From Pedobacter sp. ISL-64 (lineage in GTDB: Bacteria; Bacteroidota; Bacteroidia; Sphingobacteriales; Sphingobacteriaceae): a stretch of 64,000 nt of DNA. The translations under genes were made by a program, and so were the position numbers. The DNA is taken from assembly GCF_018613605.1 (NCBI RefSeq), contig NZ_JAGGPU010000008.1:62001-126000 (forward strand), read 5' to 3'. Positions 18,388 through 26,196 of the stretch are shown piece by piece. The stretch's first letter is position 1. The number at the start of each line of letters is the position of its first letter. A model generated the notes under the pieces. That model searched no databases. It was not told the DNA's origin and saw only the letters and a list, made by a program, of their open reading frames with translations.

Positions 18388-18753
18388 ATGAAAACAAAAC
18401 AATTAATTTTTGCTGGGCTCGCGATTCTTATCATGAGCGTAGCTTTTGGTTTTACCATGAATAAACCTAAAACACTTCTCAAAGTTGGTACTATTAAAAA
18501 AACAGTACGTCCACCCGGACCAGGCATTCTCATCACTGCAATGGCCGGGAGTGATTATGGTGATTACCATTGTGCAGAGGTTGTGGCTGTTTTTGTAGCT
18601 AATTCAACGGATAAAATTATAACTGGCACACCAATTTTTACGAATTCACATTTAACAACTCCATGGCCGAATGGAATAATAACAAATATTACAACAGGCA
18701 ATTCTTATTTTGTCATCAATGGTATTGTTATGGGGGCAGCGACTCCTTGTTAA
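18388..18753 (+). CDS. Small secreted protein of unknown function
   Basis: 121 residues. N-terminal membrane/signal segment (about 5-23, LIFAGLAILIMSVAFGF) followed by a basic linker and a short soluble domain with GDYHCAEVVAVFV near the middle and a C-terminal Cys as the last residue, so two cysteines could pair outside the cytoplasm. No family recognised. It has its own terminator and no co-directional neighbour, so it is a single-gene unit. Base composition is like the rest of the window. Confidence 0.65.
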   Translation: MKTKQLIFAGLAILIMSVAFGFTMNKPKTLLKVGTIKKTVRPPGPGILITAMAGSDYGDYHCAEVVAVFVANSTDKIITGTPIFTNSHLTTPWPNGIITNITTGNSYFVINGIVMGAATPC

Positions 18754-18772
18754 AAAGACATATTACCTAACA

Positions 18773-18808
18773 AAAAACCCTTTCAGTTTTACACTGAAAG
18801 GGTCTTAT
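18773..18808 (+). terminator. Terminator after the small secreted protein
   Basis: Arms CCCTTTCAG / CTGAAAGGG (18778-18786 and 18794-18802), 7-base loop, preceded by an A run and followed by a T-containing tract. The A run makes it usable for transcripts from the other strand as well. Confidence 0.75.
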
Positions 18809-18816
18809 TATTTGTG

Positions 18817-18876
18817 CGTCACTCTGAATTTATTTCAGATTCTATCAAACAGATGCTGAATCAAGTTCAGCATGCG
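18817..18876. repeat. Intergenic palindromic repeat (CGTCA...TGACG family, degenerate)
   Basis: 60 bases with units ACTCTGAATTTATTTCAGAT and ATGCTGAATCAAGTTCAGCAT; the right end reads GCATGCG instead of TGACG. It lies between two convergent genes, 9 bases from the pnp stop codon. Confidence 0.7.
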
Positions 18877-18885
18877 TATTGATTA

Positions 18886-21021
18886 TTACGCTTGTGGCGC
18901 TGCTGGTTTTTCTGGTCTTGGCAATAAAACTTTACGAGAAAGTTTCATTTTACCTTGTTTATCGATGTCTAACAATTTAACCTCGATTTTATCACCTTCT
19001 TTTAATACACCGTCCATAGTTTCTAAACGTTCCCATGAAATTTCAGAGATGTGTAATAAACCATCTTTACCTGGCATAACTTCAACAAATGCACCAAATG
19101 GCATAATTGATTTTACTTTACCTTGGTAAACTTCACCAATTTCTGGCTTAGCTACGATATTACGGATACGGGTAACCGCTGCATCGATTGCTGCTTTGTT
19201 ATCTGCAAATACTTCTACAATACCTTTGCCATCAACTTCTTCGATAGAGATTGAAGCACCGGTTTCGCGTTGCATTTCCTGGATAATTTTACCTCCAGGG
19301 CCGATGATTGCACCGATAAATTCTTTATCAATAGTTAAAGAAACAATACGTGGTGCATGTGGTTTATAATCTTCGGCAGGTGAGCTAATGGTTTTCTTCA
19401 TCTCGTTTAAGATGTGTAAACGACCATCTTTAGCTTGTAATAAAGCTTTAGTTAAAACTTCGTAAGATAAACCATTGATTTTTAAATCCATCTGACAAGC
19501 AACAATACCGTGTTCAGTACCAGTTACTTTAAAGTCCATATCACCTAAATGATCTTCATCACCTAAAATATCAGAAAGGATTGCATATTTACCAGTTTTC
19601 TCATCGGTGATTAAACCCATTGCAATACCAGATACTGGCGATTTGATTTTAATACCTGCATCCATAAGTGCTAGTGTACCCGCACAAACAGTTGCCATTG
19701 ATGAAGAACCGTTAGATTCTAAAATATCAGAAACGATACGGATTGTATATGGATTAGCTTCACCTTGAGGCAATACTTTTTTCAATGAACGTTGTGCTAA
19801 AGCACCGTGACCAATTTCTCTACGGCCAGCGCCTCTGTTTGGTCTAACCTCACCAGTTGAGAAACCAGGGAAATTATAGTGCAATAAGAATTTGTTATAA
19901 CCATTATAGAAAGCACCATCAATCATTTGCTCATCATCTTTGCTACCTAAAGTAACTGAAGTTAATGATTGTGTTTCGCCACGTGTAAATACAGCCGAAC
20001 CGTGAGCAGCAGGTAAATAACCAACTTCACTCCAGATTGGACGGATTTCTGTAGTCTTACGACCATCTAAGCGGATACCTTCATTTAACAATAGATTTCT
20101 GATGGCATCGTACTGAACATCATGATAATAATGTTTAGCCATTGCTTTAGTTAAATCTGCAGTATCTTCTGGCATTGCCTCGAAGAATTCGTTAATGATG
20201 GCTGTGAAACCTTCTTTGCGAACATCTTTATTGCCACCAGCTTTTGCTACAGCGTAAACTTTATCATAAGTATCAGCATAAACTTTAGCTTTTAAGTCAG
20301 CATCGTGGTCTTCGTGGCTATATTCACGTTTAACCGTTTTGCCTGTAGCCTCAGTTAATTCAACCTGAATAGCACATTGAACTTTAATTGCATCGTGTGC
20401 AAATTTTAAAGCCTCAACCATTTCATCTTCCTGAATTTCATCACACTCACCTTCAACCATGCCTATATCGTTAGCTGAGCCAGCAACCATAAACTCTAAA
20501 GTTGCACGTTCTAGTTCGCTAGCTTTCGGATTGATAATTAATTTACCATCAATTTTAGCCACACGTACTTCAGAAATTGGACCATTGAAAGGAATATCAG
20601 AAACTGATAATGCAGCAGATGCCGCTAAACCTGCCAAACAATCCGGCATTATATCTTTATCAGCAGAGATTAGAGAAATCATCACCTGCGTATCAGAGTG
20701 ATAATCACTTGGGAACATTGGGCGTAAAGCTCTATCCACTAAACGAGAGATTAACACTTCGTAATCAGATAATCTTGCTTCACGACGTAAAAAGCCTCCT
20801 GGAATACGGCCTGTAGCCGCATATTTTTCCTGATAATCAACCGATAAAGGTAAAAAATCAGTACCTGGTTTAGCACCAACGGTTGATACTACAGTTGCTA
20901 ACAACATGGTATCGCCCATTTTTACTACAACCGAACCATCAGCTTGTTTAGCCAATTTACCAGTTTCAATTTCTACAATTCTGCCATCGCCCAAATCGAA
21001 CGATTTTTTTATTACATTCAT
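18886..21021 (-). CDS. pnp: Polyribonucleotide nucleotidyltransferase
   Basis: 711 residues, standard. Two RNase PH domains (about 1-220 and 310-545; [20 protein letters not shown] marks the second active site), then a KH domain (about 555-615, [20 protein letters not shown]) and an S1 domain (about 620-690, [18 protein letters not shown]). It is a phosphorolytic 3'-5' exoribonuclease of RNA turnover. As in many bacteria it follows rpsO; here a terminator separates the two, and a small hairpin lies in the pnp leader. Confidence 0.97.
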   Translation of the reverse strand: MNVIKKSFDLGDGRIVEIETGKLAKQADGSVVVKMGDTMLLATVVSTVGAKPGTDFLPLSVDYQEKYAATGRIPGGFLRREARLSDYEVLISRLVDRALRPMFPSDYHSDTQVMISLISADKDIMPDCLAGLAASAALSVSDIPFNGPISEVRVAKIDGKLIINPKASELERATLEFMVAGSANDIGMVEGECDEIQEDEMVEALKFAHDAIKVQCAIQVELTEATGKTVKREYSHEDHDADLKAKVYADTYDKVYAVAKAGGNKDVRKEGFTAIINEFFEAMPEDTADLTKAMAKHYYHDVQYDAIRNLLLNEGIRLDGRKTTEIRPIWSEVGYLPAAHGSAVFTRGETQSLTSVTLGSKDDEQMIDGAFYNGYNKFLLHYNFPGFSTGEVRPNRGAGRREIGHGALAQRSLKKVLPQGEANPYTIRIVSDILESNGSSSMATVCAGTLALMDAGIKIKSPVSGIAMGLITDEKTGKYAILSDILGDEDHLGDMDFKVTGTEHGIVACQMDLKINGLSYEVLTKALLQAKDGRLHILNEMKKTISSPAEDYKPHAPRIVSLTIDKEFIGAIIGPGGKIIQEMQRETGASISIEEVDGKGIVEVFADNKAAIDAAVTRIRNIVAKPEIGEVYQGKVKSIMPFGAFVEVMPGKDGLLHISEISWERLETMDGVLKEGDKIEVKLLDIDKQGKMKLSRKVLLPRPEKPAAPQA

Positions 21022-21035
21022 TTAAATAGAATTAT

Positions 21036-21061
21036 GGTGTGTTTTCCTCTTTCTACACACC
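21036..21061 (-). promoter_or_regulatory. Hairpin in the pnp 5' leader
   Basis: Perfect 7-base arms GGTGTGT / ACACACC enclosing a 12-base purine/pyrimidine-biased loop, 15 bases upstream of the pnp start codon. In E. coli the pnp leader contains a hairpin that mediates RNase III / PNPase autoregulation; a similar role here is only a guess. A possible -7 element with one mismatch (TATCTTCG, 21092-21099) lies upstream. Confidence 0.35.
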
Positions 21062-21152
21062 GTTGTTTATATATGTATTTGTTTTTGCAAACGAAGATAG
21101 GATTAAAAAAGCCTATCTATAATAAAACCTGTTAAAAAAAAATTAACAGGGA

Positions 21153-21188
21153 ATTAAAAAGCCATTCCCTAAAGAATGGCTTTTATTG
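21153..21188 (-). terminator. Terminator between rpsO and pnp
   Basis: Perfect 11-base arms AAAAGCCATTC / GAATGGCTTTT (21157-21167 and 21174-21184) with a 6-base loop, 17 bases after the rpsO stop on the minus strand. The A and T flanks make it bidirectional in form. Confidence 0.85.
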
Positions 21189-21200
21189 ATAAACTTGCGC

Positions 21201-21485
21201 TTATTTTTGTTTGATGATATCACGAAGCGATAAAGCTTTGATGATAGCACGATAGCGCTCAATATCTTTTTTGTATAGATAAGCCAAAATACCGCGGCGT
21301 TTACCTACCAATTTTTGAAGTGACAACTGAGTAGAGAAATCTTTACGATTTTTCTTTAAGTGTTCTGTTAAGTGCGCAATACGGTATGTAAATAACGCTA
21401 CTTGACCTTCTGCAGAACCAGTGTTGGTTTCTACTTTGCCGTGTTCTTTAAAGATTACAGCTTTTTTCTCTGGACTTAAATACAT
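21201..21485 (-). CDS. rpsO: 30S ribosomal protein S15
   Basis: 94 residues, slightly longer than the 89 of E. coli. Recognisable by MYLSPEKKAVIFKEHG, TGSAEGQVALFTYRIAHLT, LQKLVGKRRGILAYL and the final RYRAIIKALSLR. It binds 16S rRNA early in small-subunit assembly. A clean promoter lies about 45 bases upstream and a terminator follows, so it can be made as its own transcript. Confidence 0.97.
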   Translation of the reverse strand: MYLSPEKKAVIFKEHGKVETNTGSAEGQVALFTYRIAHLTEHLKKNRKDFSTQLSLQKLVGKRRGILAYLYKKDIERYRAIIKALSLRDIIKQK

Positions 21486-21529
21486 TCTTGAATAATATTA
21501 AAGCAATAAAAAATTAATTAATTGTGGCG

Positions 21530-21560
21530 CAAAGATAAGGCTATTTTTATTTATAAACAA
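21530..21560 (-). promoter_or_regulatory. Promoter of rpsO (-33 TTG, -7 TATCTTTG)
   Basis: Read leftward: TTG at 21560-21558, a 20-base spacer, then TATCTTTG at 21537-21530, matching the Bacteroidota consensus TTG-N19/20-TAnnTTTG. The predicted leader is about 40 bases. Confidence 0.7.
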
Positions 21561-21922
21561 TAGGAAAGCTTAAAGTTATGGTTTATCTCACTTTTCGGCA
21601 AAGTACGTTCTTTCATCAGTTAGAAAGGGCTATAGCCATATAGATTAATGTACTCTAAAATTAAGTTGTTCTTTTTGAAATGTAGGTACTGCATTTATGG
21701 CGGCCTGTGGTCCCGTTAATAGCCCATAGTCCTCCCCGATGAAAAATCGGGTCGGGGCTATCTGGCAATATCGGGTTTAAGAACAAAGGACATGATTTCA
21801 AAACCAATAGCCATAAAAACTACGTTAAATATTATGAGTGTAAATTCGCCTATAAGTTTAGCTTGCGGATTACATTTTCTTCCACATTTTGCATGCAATA
21901 CTTTACAATCAAGCTTTATTAA
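21561..21922. other. Intergenic region between rpsO and thioesterase, no gene
   Basis: About 360 bases between divergent genes. Short frames exist but have no recognisable product. A palindromic stretch CCCCGAT-GAAAA-ATCGGG then GGGG lies at about 21736-21758, preceded by words like CCCATAGTCC. The right end contains an ATG at 21889 that is in frame with the thioesterase but upstream of its promoter. Confidence 0.45.
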
Positions 21923-21930
21923 TACTTTTG
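21923..21930 (+). promoter_or_regulatory. -7 promoter element of thioesterase gene
   Basis: TACTTTTG matches TAnnTTTG. Initiation is expected near 21937, after the in-frame ATG at 21889, so translation most likely begins at TTG 21946. Confidence 0.55.
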
Positions 21931-21945
21931 CAAAAACATTTACCC

Positions 21946-22365
21946 TTGGAAAAGAATCAATACAGCATTTTCGAAAGTGAATTACGTGTCCGCCCGGATG
22001 ATATCGATATGTTTAACCATGTACATAATAGTAAATACTTAGATTATGTACTGGCAGCTCGTTATGAGCAAATGGAAAAATTCTACGGTATGCCTTGGGA
22101 ACATTTTACCAAACAGGGCCTGGGCTGGGTAGTAAGTCATGTCGATATTAATTTCAAACGTCCCCTGCTGATGAATGATTTAATGCTGATCAGGACCGGT
22201 ATTTTAACGATGAACGATAAAGGCTGTTCGGTTCAATTCGAAATCATTAATCGAAAAACTGGAAAAGTGGCTTCAGATGGTATTTTTGATTACGTATTGA
22301 TTGATTTAACTACTGGTCGTGGAACAAAGGTTTCGGAAGAAATGATTAAAGCCTACAGTATATAG
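21946..22365 (+). CDS. Acyl-CoA thioesterase (4HBT / FadM-YbgC type)
   Basis: 139 residues from TTG 21946. Hot-dog fold thioesterase: VRPDDIDMFNHVHNSKYLDYV contains the Asp of the 4-hydroxybenzoyl-CoA thioesterase active site, followed by HVDINFKRPLLMNDLMLI. A longer frame to ATG 21889 exists, but a promoter element lies between, the extra residues are hydrophobic and unlike the family, and 139 residues is the normal size. Substrate is not readable; such enzymes hydrolyse acyl-CoA thioesters in the cytoplasm. It is followed by a 7-base-arm hairpin (22447-22469) in a spacer. Confidence 0.85.
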   Translation: MEKNQYSIFESELRVRPDDIDMFNHVHNSKYLDYVLAARYEQMEKFYGMPWEHFTKQGLGWVVSHVDINFKRPLLMNDLMLIRTGILTMNDKGCSVQFEIINRKTGKVASDGIFDYVLIDLTTGRGTKVSEEMIKAYSI

Positions 22366-22518
22366 AAGATGATTACACCGATTTAGGGATTATAGATCCC
22401 CGAGTAAGTGTCTCCGTGAAAAAAAACAGTCGTAAATCCAATCTGGATGGTCTATGAGACACAGACCATGGATCAACAATAAAAAATTAATCACTTCAAC
22501 AAAAATTAGTCATCTAAA

Positions 22519-22548
22519 TTTGACAATTCGAAATTTTATCTATCTTTG
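22519..22548 (+). promoter_or_regulatory. Promoter of the leader peptide / MATE unit
   Basis: TTTG at 22519-22522, an 18-base spacer, then TATCTTTG at 22541-22548: a very good Bacteroidota promoter. Initiation near 22555 gives a leader of about 140 bases before the MATE start codon, unusually long for this window. Confidence 0.75.
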
Positions 22549-22570
22549 TTGCATCAAAAAGACCAGAGCC

Positions 22571-22603
22571 ATGATAGTATCTGCAATCCGTTTGAGGTTC
22601 TAA
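22571..22603 (+). CDS. Putative 10-residue regulatory leader peptide (MIVSAIRLRF)
   Basis: ATG-ATA-GTA-TCT-GCA-ATC-CGT-TTG-AGG-TTC-TAA, about 16 bases after the predicted transcription start and 92 bases before the MATE start codon. The end Arg-Leu-Arg-Phe is the same as in the leader of the macrolide methylase gene ermD (MTHSMRLRFPTLNQ), where macrolides arrest the ribosome at the Arg-X-Arg motif. Stop follows directly after RLRF. No ribosome-binding site is obvious, as usual in this phylum. That it is translated and stalls is inference; the peptide and its position are seen directly. Confidence 0.6.
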   Translation: MIVSAIRLRF

Positions 22604-22694
22604 ATAACCGAGGATTCCCTCCCTTACAATTTTTAGATATGTACGCATAAAGGCGTATCATTGGTTTATACATCACACTTTACTTTATTATTAT
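22604..22694 (+). promoter_or_regulatory. Structured leader between the short peptide and MATE gene
   Basis: 91 bases. Possible hairpins: GAGG-ATTC-CCTC near 22610-22621, and TACGC-ATAAAG-GCGTA at 22642-22657. The 3' arm region TATCAT-T-GG (22656-22664) could instead pair with CCATGATA over the leader-peptide start (22569-22576), so a ribosome held on the leader codons could switch the fold. A three-codon ATG-TAC-GCA-TAA frame also lies here (22639). The folds are by eye and unproven. Confidence 0.4.
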
Positions 22695-24119
22695 ATGTCA
22701 CAGTCAACAAAGACGCAGGGCAAACTTTCGTCTTTTTTCGATATCCTCGTTCAATCTTTAAAAGGTCATGAGGTTGATTTAACTTCAATTAGTATTAAAC
22801 GCGCAATTATTTTATTGGCCATTCCGATGATGCTGGAAATGGCTATGGAGTCGGTTTTTGCCTTAGTCGATCTATATTTTGTAGGTCATTTAGAAAACAG
22901 TAGCCATGCTATACAAACCGTTGGTTTAACGGAATCCGTGTTAACCATTATTTACTCATTGGCCATCGGGTTGAGTATGGCTGCAACAGCGGTCGTTGCG
23001 AGGAGAATTGGCGAGAAAAATCCAGAAGCGGCATCAAAAGCCGGTATGCAGACGATTGTAATTGCGGTTTTCGTTAACATTATAATTAGTATCCTGGGTT
23101 TAATTTACGCCAGAGATATTCTATTGCTTATGGGAGCTTCAACCGAAACAGCTGATCAAGGTATTCCATTTGTCCGGATTATGATGGGTGGAAGTATCAT
23201 TATTGTACTCTTATTCTTAATCAACGGGATTTTTCGTGGTGCAGGTAATGCGGCCATCGCAATGCGGAGTTTGTGGATCGCCAATATTGCGAACATCATC
23301 CTTTGCCCTATTTTTATTAATGGTTTTGGGCCAGTACCGGCATTTGGTTTAACAGGCGCAGCAATTGCCACAACAATTGGTCGTGGTTTAGGCGTTACTT
23401 ATCAGGTTTACAATTTGTTTAGTGGTAAAAATATATTAAAAATACGCATTAGTCACTTCTTGCCTGATTTTGCCCAGATTAAAGCTATCGTTAAGATTGC
23501 CGCTCCAGCTATTTTCCAGTTCGTAATTGCGAGCTGTAGCTGGGTGTTTTTAGCAGAACTTGTTGCCACTACCGGAGGTGATACAGGATCGGCAGGTTAC
23601 CAAACAGCACTGCGACTGATGATGTTTTTTATGTTACCAGCCTGGGGATTAAGTAACGCGGCTGCTACTTTGGTTGGCCAGAATTTGGGCGCAGGCCATA
23701 TAGATCGCGCTGAAAAATCGGTATTCCAAACCTTGAAATACATTATTATTTTCATGGCAGTTGTAAGTGTGCTGTTCTTAACCTGCGGGCATTTGTTCGC
23801 GGCATTTTTTACGTCAGATGAAAATGTGATTGCCGTTGCAAGCGAAGCTTTAAAAATTTTAAGCATTGGTTTTGTGATTTATGGAGCTGCAATGGTATTC
23901 AGTAGTGCGTTTAATGGTGCTGGCGATACCTGGACACCTACGAAAATTAATGTTTTTGCCTTTTGGTTGTTCCAGATTCCTTTGGCTTACTTTTTAGCCA
24001 AATTTTTAGAAATGGGCCCAACAGGTGTTTTTATTGCCATTCCAACAGCTGAAGCAGGTATTGCGATAGCTGCCTATATCTTGTTTAAAAAGGGTAAATG
24101 GAAAAAAACGATGGTTTAG
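22695..24119 (+). CDS. MATE family multidrug efflux transporter
   Basis: 474 residues with about 12 membrane segments in two related halves (first MatE domain about 35-200, second about 260-430). Starts with a ~35-residue cytoplasmic lead-in; AIPMMLEMAMESVFALVDLY and FVGHLENS are typical of the NorM-like MATE branch, and GAGNAAIAMRSLW / GAGDTWTPTKINVFAFW appear at equivalent places in each half. MATE pumps expel cationic drugs and other compounds in exchange for Na+ or H+. The long leader with an RLRF peptide suggests drug-induced control. The gene ends at an inverted repeat shared with the convergent unit. Confidence 0.93.
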   Translation: MSQSTKTQGKLSSFFDILVQSLKGHEVDLTSISIKRAIILLAIPMMLEMAMESVFALVDLYFVGHLENSSHAIQTVGLTESVLTIIYSLAIGLSMAATAVVARRIGEKNPEAASKAGMQTIVIAVFVNIIISILGLIYARDILLLMGASTETADQGIPFVRIMMGGSIIIVLLFLINGIFRGAGNAAIAMRSLWIANIANIILCPIFINGFGPVPAFGLTGAAIATTIGRGLGVTYQVYNLFSGKNILKIRISHFLPDFAQIKAIVKIAAPAIFQFVIASCSWVFLAELVATTGGDTGSAGYQTALRLMMFFMLPAWGLSNAAATLVGQNLGAGHIDRAEKSVFQTLKYIIIFMAVVSVLFLTCGHLFAAFFTSDENVIAVASEALKILSIGFVIYGAAMVFSSAFNGAGDTWTPTKINVFAFWLFQIPLAYFLAKFLEMGPTGVFIAIPTAEAGIAIAAYILFKKGKWKKTMV

Positions 24120-24131
24120 GTAATCTATAAC

Positions 24132-24210
24132 AGAATTTAACCACAGATCAATGATGAGCACAGATGAATTTATATTTGTATTCTCTATGAACATCTGTGG
24201 TTAAAATTCT
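24132..24210. repeat. Inverted repeat between convergent genes (AACCACAGAT type)
   Basis: Left arm AGAATTTAACCACAGAT (24132-24148) and right arm ATCTGTGGTTAAAATTCT (24193-24210) are complementary apart from one extra base; the loop is ~44 bases and contains a second CACAGAT word. It overlaps the end of the permease remnant. It may serve as a two-way transcription end. Related half-words are seen near 29120-29158 (ATCTATGTTCATCC ... CTGTGGTTAAAAATC). Confidence 0.65.
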
Positions 24211-25308
24211 TATTCTTCCATCCCCTTCAGATCGATTTTATTAAACATATGCAAGTAGTATAAAATATAACCGGCTAACAACACCAAACTGAACAAAAGA
24301 TAATAATGCGCAAGGATTGACCACATGGCAATAAAAAAGAAAAACAGCAACCATTTGAGGTAATTGTCCATATCTAACCGAACGATATACACTAACGCCA
24401 ATAGGAAAAATAGCCCGGATAAACTAAACAGAAGCCCATTGGCTATAGCACAGAGGTTAAAGTGAGCGGCTGAAATCAAAAATATCCATTCGGGGATTAA
24501 TATGATGGCGAAAATTAATAACCAGTTGAATATTCTTTTATAGGTTGATAGCTGAAGGCTCTTGCTGAAATTCATGTATTCAGTTTCAAATTTTAGCAAA
24601 GTAAAAATCAAAACCGCATGGCACAAAACAGATGCCAATAAAGCAACTAATAATATACGTATATCGTAGCCAACATCGGCAAACATCCACAGCCATTGCT
24701 TTAAAGAAAACAAATGACAACAGCTTACACATCAATAACATTAAGGGTTGTTCTTTGAGTAAATGGAATAACGGCCAGCTGAAGAATGGTTTTTTAAATT
24801 TTATTCCAAAACGAACCGGTTCCCTTTCATTAATTAAAAAACTTAATGTTACCGATTGATAAGTTAGCCACGATAAGCCAAAAATTAAAGCCGAAAAAAC
24901 AATCAGGATACAAGTGGCACTAATAAAAAGACTGTATTTGATGCTTAAACCAATAAGCAGAAAAACATAAATAATAACCGGTATAAGAATGGTAAAATAT
25001 AATCTTAGCCACATTTTTAGCTGCATATTTTTCTTCAGAGCAGCTGTTTCTTTAATAAAATTATACTTGGCTGATGCTAATTTTTGTTTAATAAAGAAAT
25101 GAACTTTTGTAGCGTATAAAAACCATGAAACAAATACAATAGCAATTCCAACAGGCGATGAAATACCTGCTAATAACAAGGCTTTTTGGTAGCCAATTAA
25201 TTGCGAAGGCTCTACCACACCGAATAAAATATAAATGCCTACCAGAAAAAATCCTGCGTGTTGCTGGTAAAATTCTTTGGCTAAGCTATTGATCAGTAAC
25301 TTCAGCAT
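24210..25308 (-). pseudogene. ABC-type permease, split by a frameshift
   Basis: Two reading frames together make one membrane protein of about 366 residues: 25308-24586 (240 residues, ~5-6 membrane segments, starts MLKLLINSLAKEFYQQHAG) and 24713-24210 (continuing ...KQWLWMFADVGYDIRILLVA with ~4 segments). They overlap by 128 bases in different frames; the first frame's tail after LSFVFFK (Cys-rich) does not look like membrane protein sequence, and the second has only a TTG to start on. A single-base change near the GTTTTCTTTAAAG tract (about 24695-24712) would join them. It overlaps the stop of the ABC ATPase gene by one base (TAATG), so it is its partner. Either a disrupted gene or a sequencing error. 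Confidence 0.7.
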
Positions 25309-25934
25309 TATAGTTGAATGATTTGTTTGTCAACGATCTGAAATACGGTATCCAATTTTAGTTTATCGGTGCGAACTTCCTGGTGTGATGATAAAAGAAA
25401 ACTCCTTCCCTGTACTGCTTTTTCCGTGATCAACTGATACAATTTATCTGCCGAAGCCACATCAATGGTAATCAACGGTTCGTCTAAAATATACACATCA
25501 GGGCTACCAATAAATGCACAGATCAAAGAAAGCTTTTTGAGCATCCCACTCGAATAACTACCAATTTTATTGTCAAGAAAGGCTGCCATTTCGAAATAGG
25601 CTGCAAGGTCTTCGGCTTGTTTCCCTTCTGCTTTTCTTGTTTCAACATAAAAACTGATCAGCTCCTGCCCTGTTACAAATAAGGGATATTGTGGTTCGGC
25701 TTCGGCAAAACTAATTTTCGAACGGAATTTTATGGGTTCATTTTTAAGGTTTATTTCATTGAGTGTTACTTCGCCTTTGAATGGAATCTGTCCTGATATA
25801 ATCCTAAATAAGGTCGATTTACCAGTTCCGTTCCCTCCTTTTAACCAATGGATTCCGTTATCGATTTTCCATTCGCCAAAGTTCAATACTTCATGGCTGC
25901 CATATTTTTTATTGATGTTGGTTAAGCTGAGCAA
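25308..25934 (-). CDS. ABC transporter ATP-binding protein
   Basis: About 208 residues from a TTG at 25934 (frame open to GTG 26021; the extra residues SNKSSITKSKTELKSN do not look like the family). ILLSLTNINKKYGSHEVL starts the nucleotide-binding domain; Walker A is GGNGTGKST, the signature is SYSSGMLKKLSLICAF, and Walker B is VYILDEPLITID. It would energise the adjacent permease, whose ATG overlaps its stop codon. The short, CcmA-like domain fits small exporters with one non-duplicated permease. Substrate unknown. If the permease is truly broken the ATPase may be an orphan. Confidence 0.82.
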   Translation of the reverse strand: MLSLTNINKKYGSHEVLNFGEWKIDNGIHWLKGGNGTGKSTLFRIISGQIPFKGEVTLNEINLKNEPIKFRSKISFAEAEPQYPLFVTGQELISFYVETRKAEGKQAEDLAAYFEMAAFLDNKIGSYSSGMLKKLSLICAFIGSPDVYILDEPLITIDVASADKLYQLITEKAVQGRSFLLSSHQEVRTDKLKLDTVFQIVDKQIIQL

Positions 25935-26181
25935 GATGTTTGATTTTAGTTCTGTTTTAGATTTCGTTATACTTGATTTGTTACTTACTGAGGCATCTTG
26001 CCGGAAAAGTAACAAAAGCACTACTATCTCTGATAAAATAAACCTGGATTGGAACGTACACGGAGTGCAACAGAGTAAAGTGGAAAGCAGGTCTGCAGTA
26101 GCAGAAAGTCACTGTATTTGCTTTTCAAATCAAAGTGCTTGGAGTAGATATTTTCTAGATTAAAAATTACCTTAAAAAGCA

Positions 26182-26189
26182 TATCTTTG
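26182..26189 (+). promoter_or_regulatory. -7 promoter element of lepA
   Basis: TATCTTTG matches TAnnTTTG and ends 7 bases before the lepA ATG, so the mRNA is predicted to begin at or within a base or two of the start codon. Confidence 0.6.
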
Positions 26190-26196
26190 CGCAAAG

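Noticed and set aside
21889..21945. N-terminal extension of the thioesterase from ATG 21889
   Set aside because: A promoter element (21923-21930) lies downstream of this ATG and the residues are not conserved in the family.
22366..22518. Riboswitch in the gap after the thioesterase
   Set aside because: Only a 7-pair hairpin (22447-22469) and short words; none of the known aptamer cores (TPP, cobalamin, SAM, purine, glycine) is visible.
24690..24715. TTTAAAG as a programmed -1 slippery site in the permease gene
   Set aside because: The heptamer is in the wrong phase: the upstream frame reads TTT AAA G, and joining the two frames needs a +1 (or -2) shift. A simple one-base indel in the T/A tract fits better.
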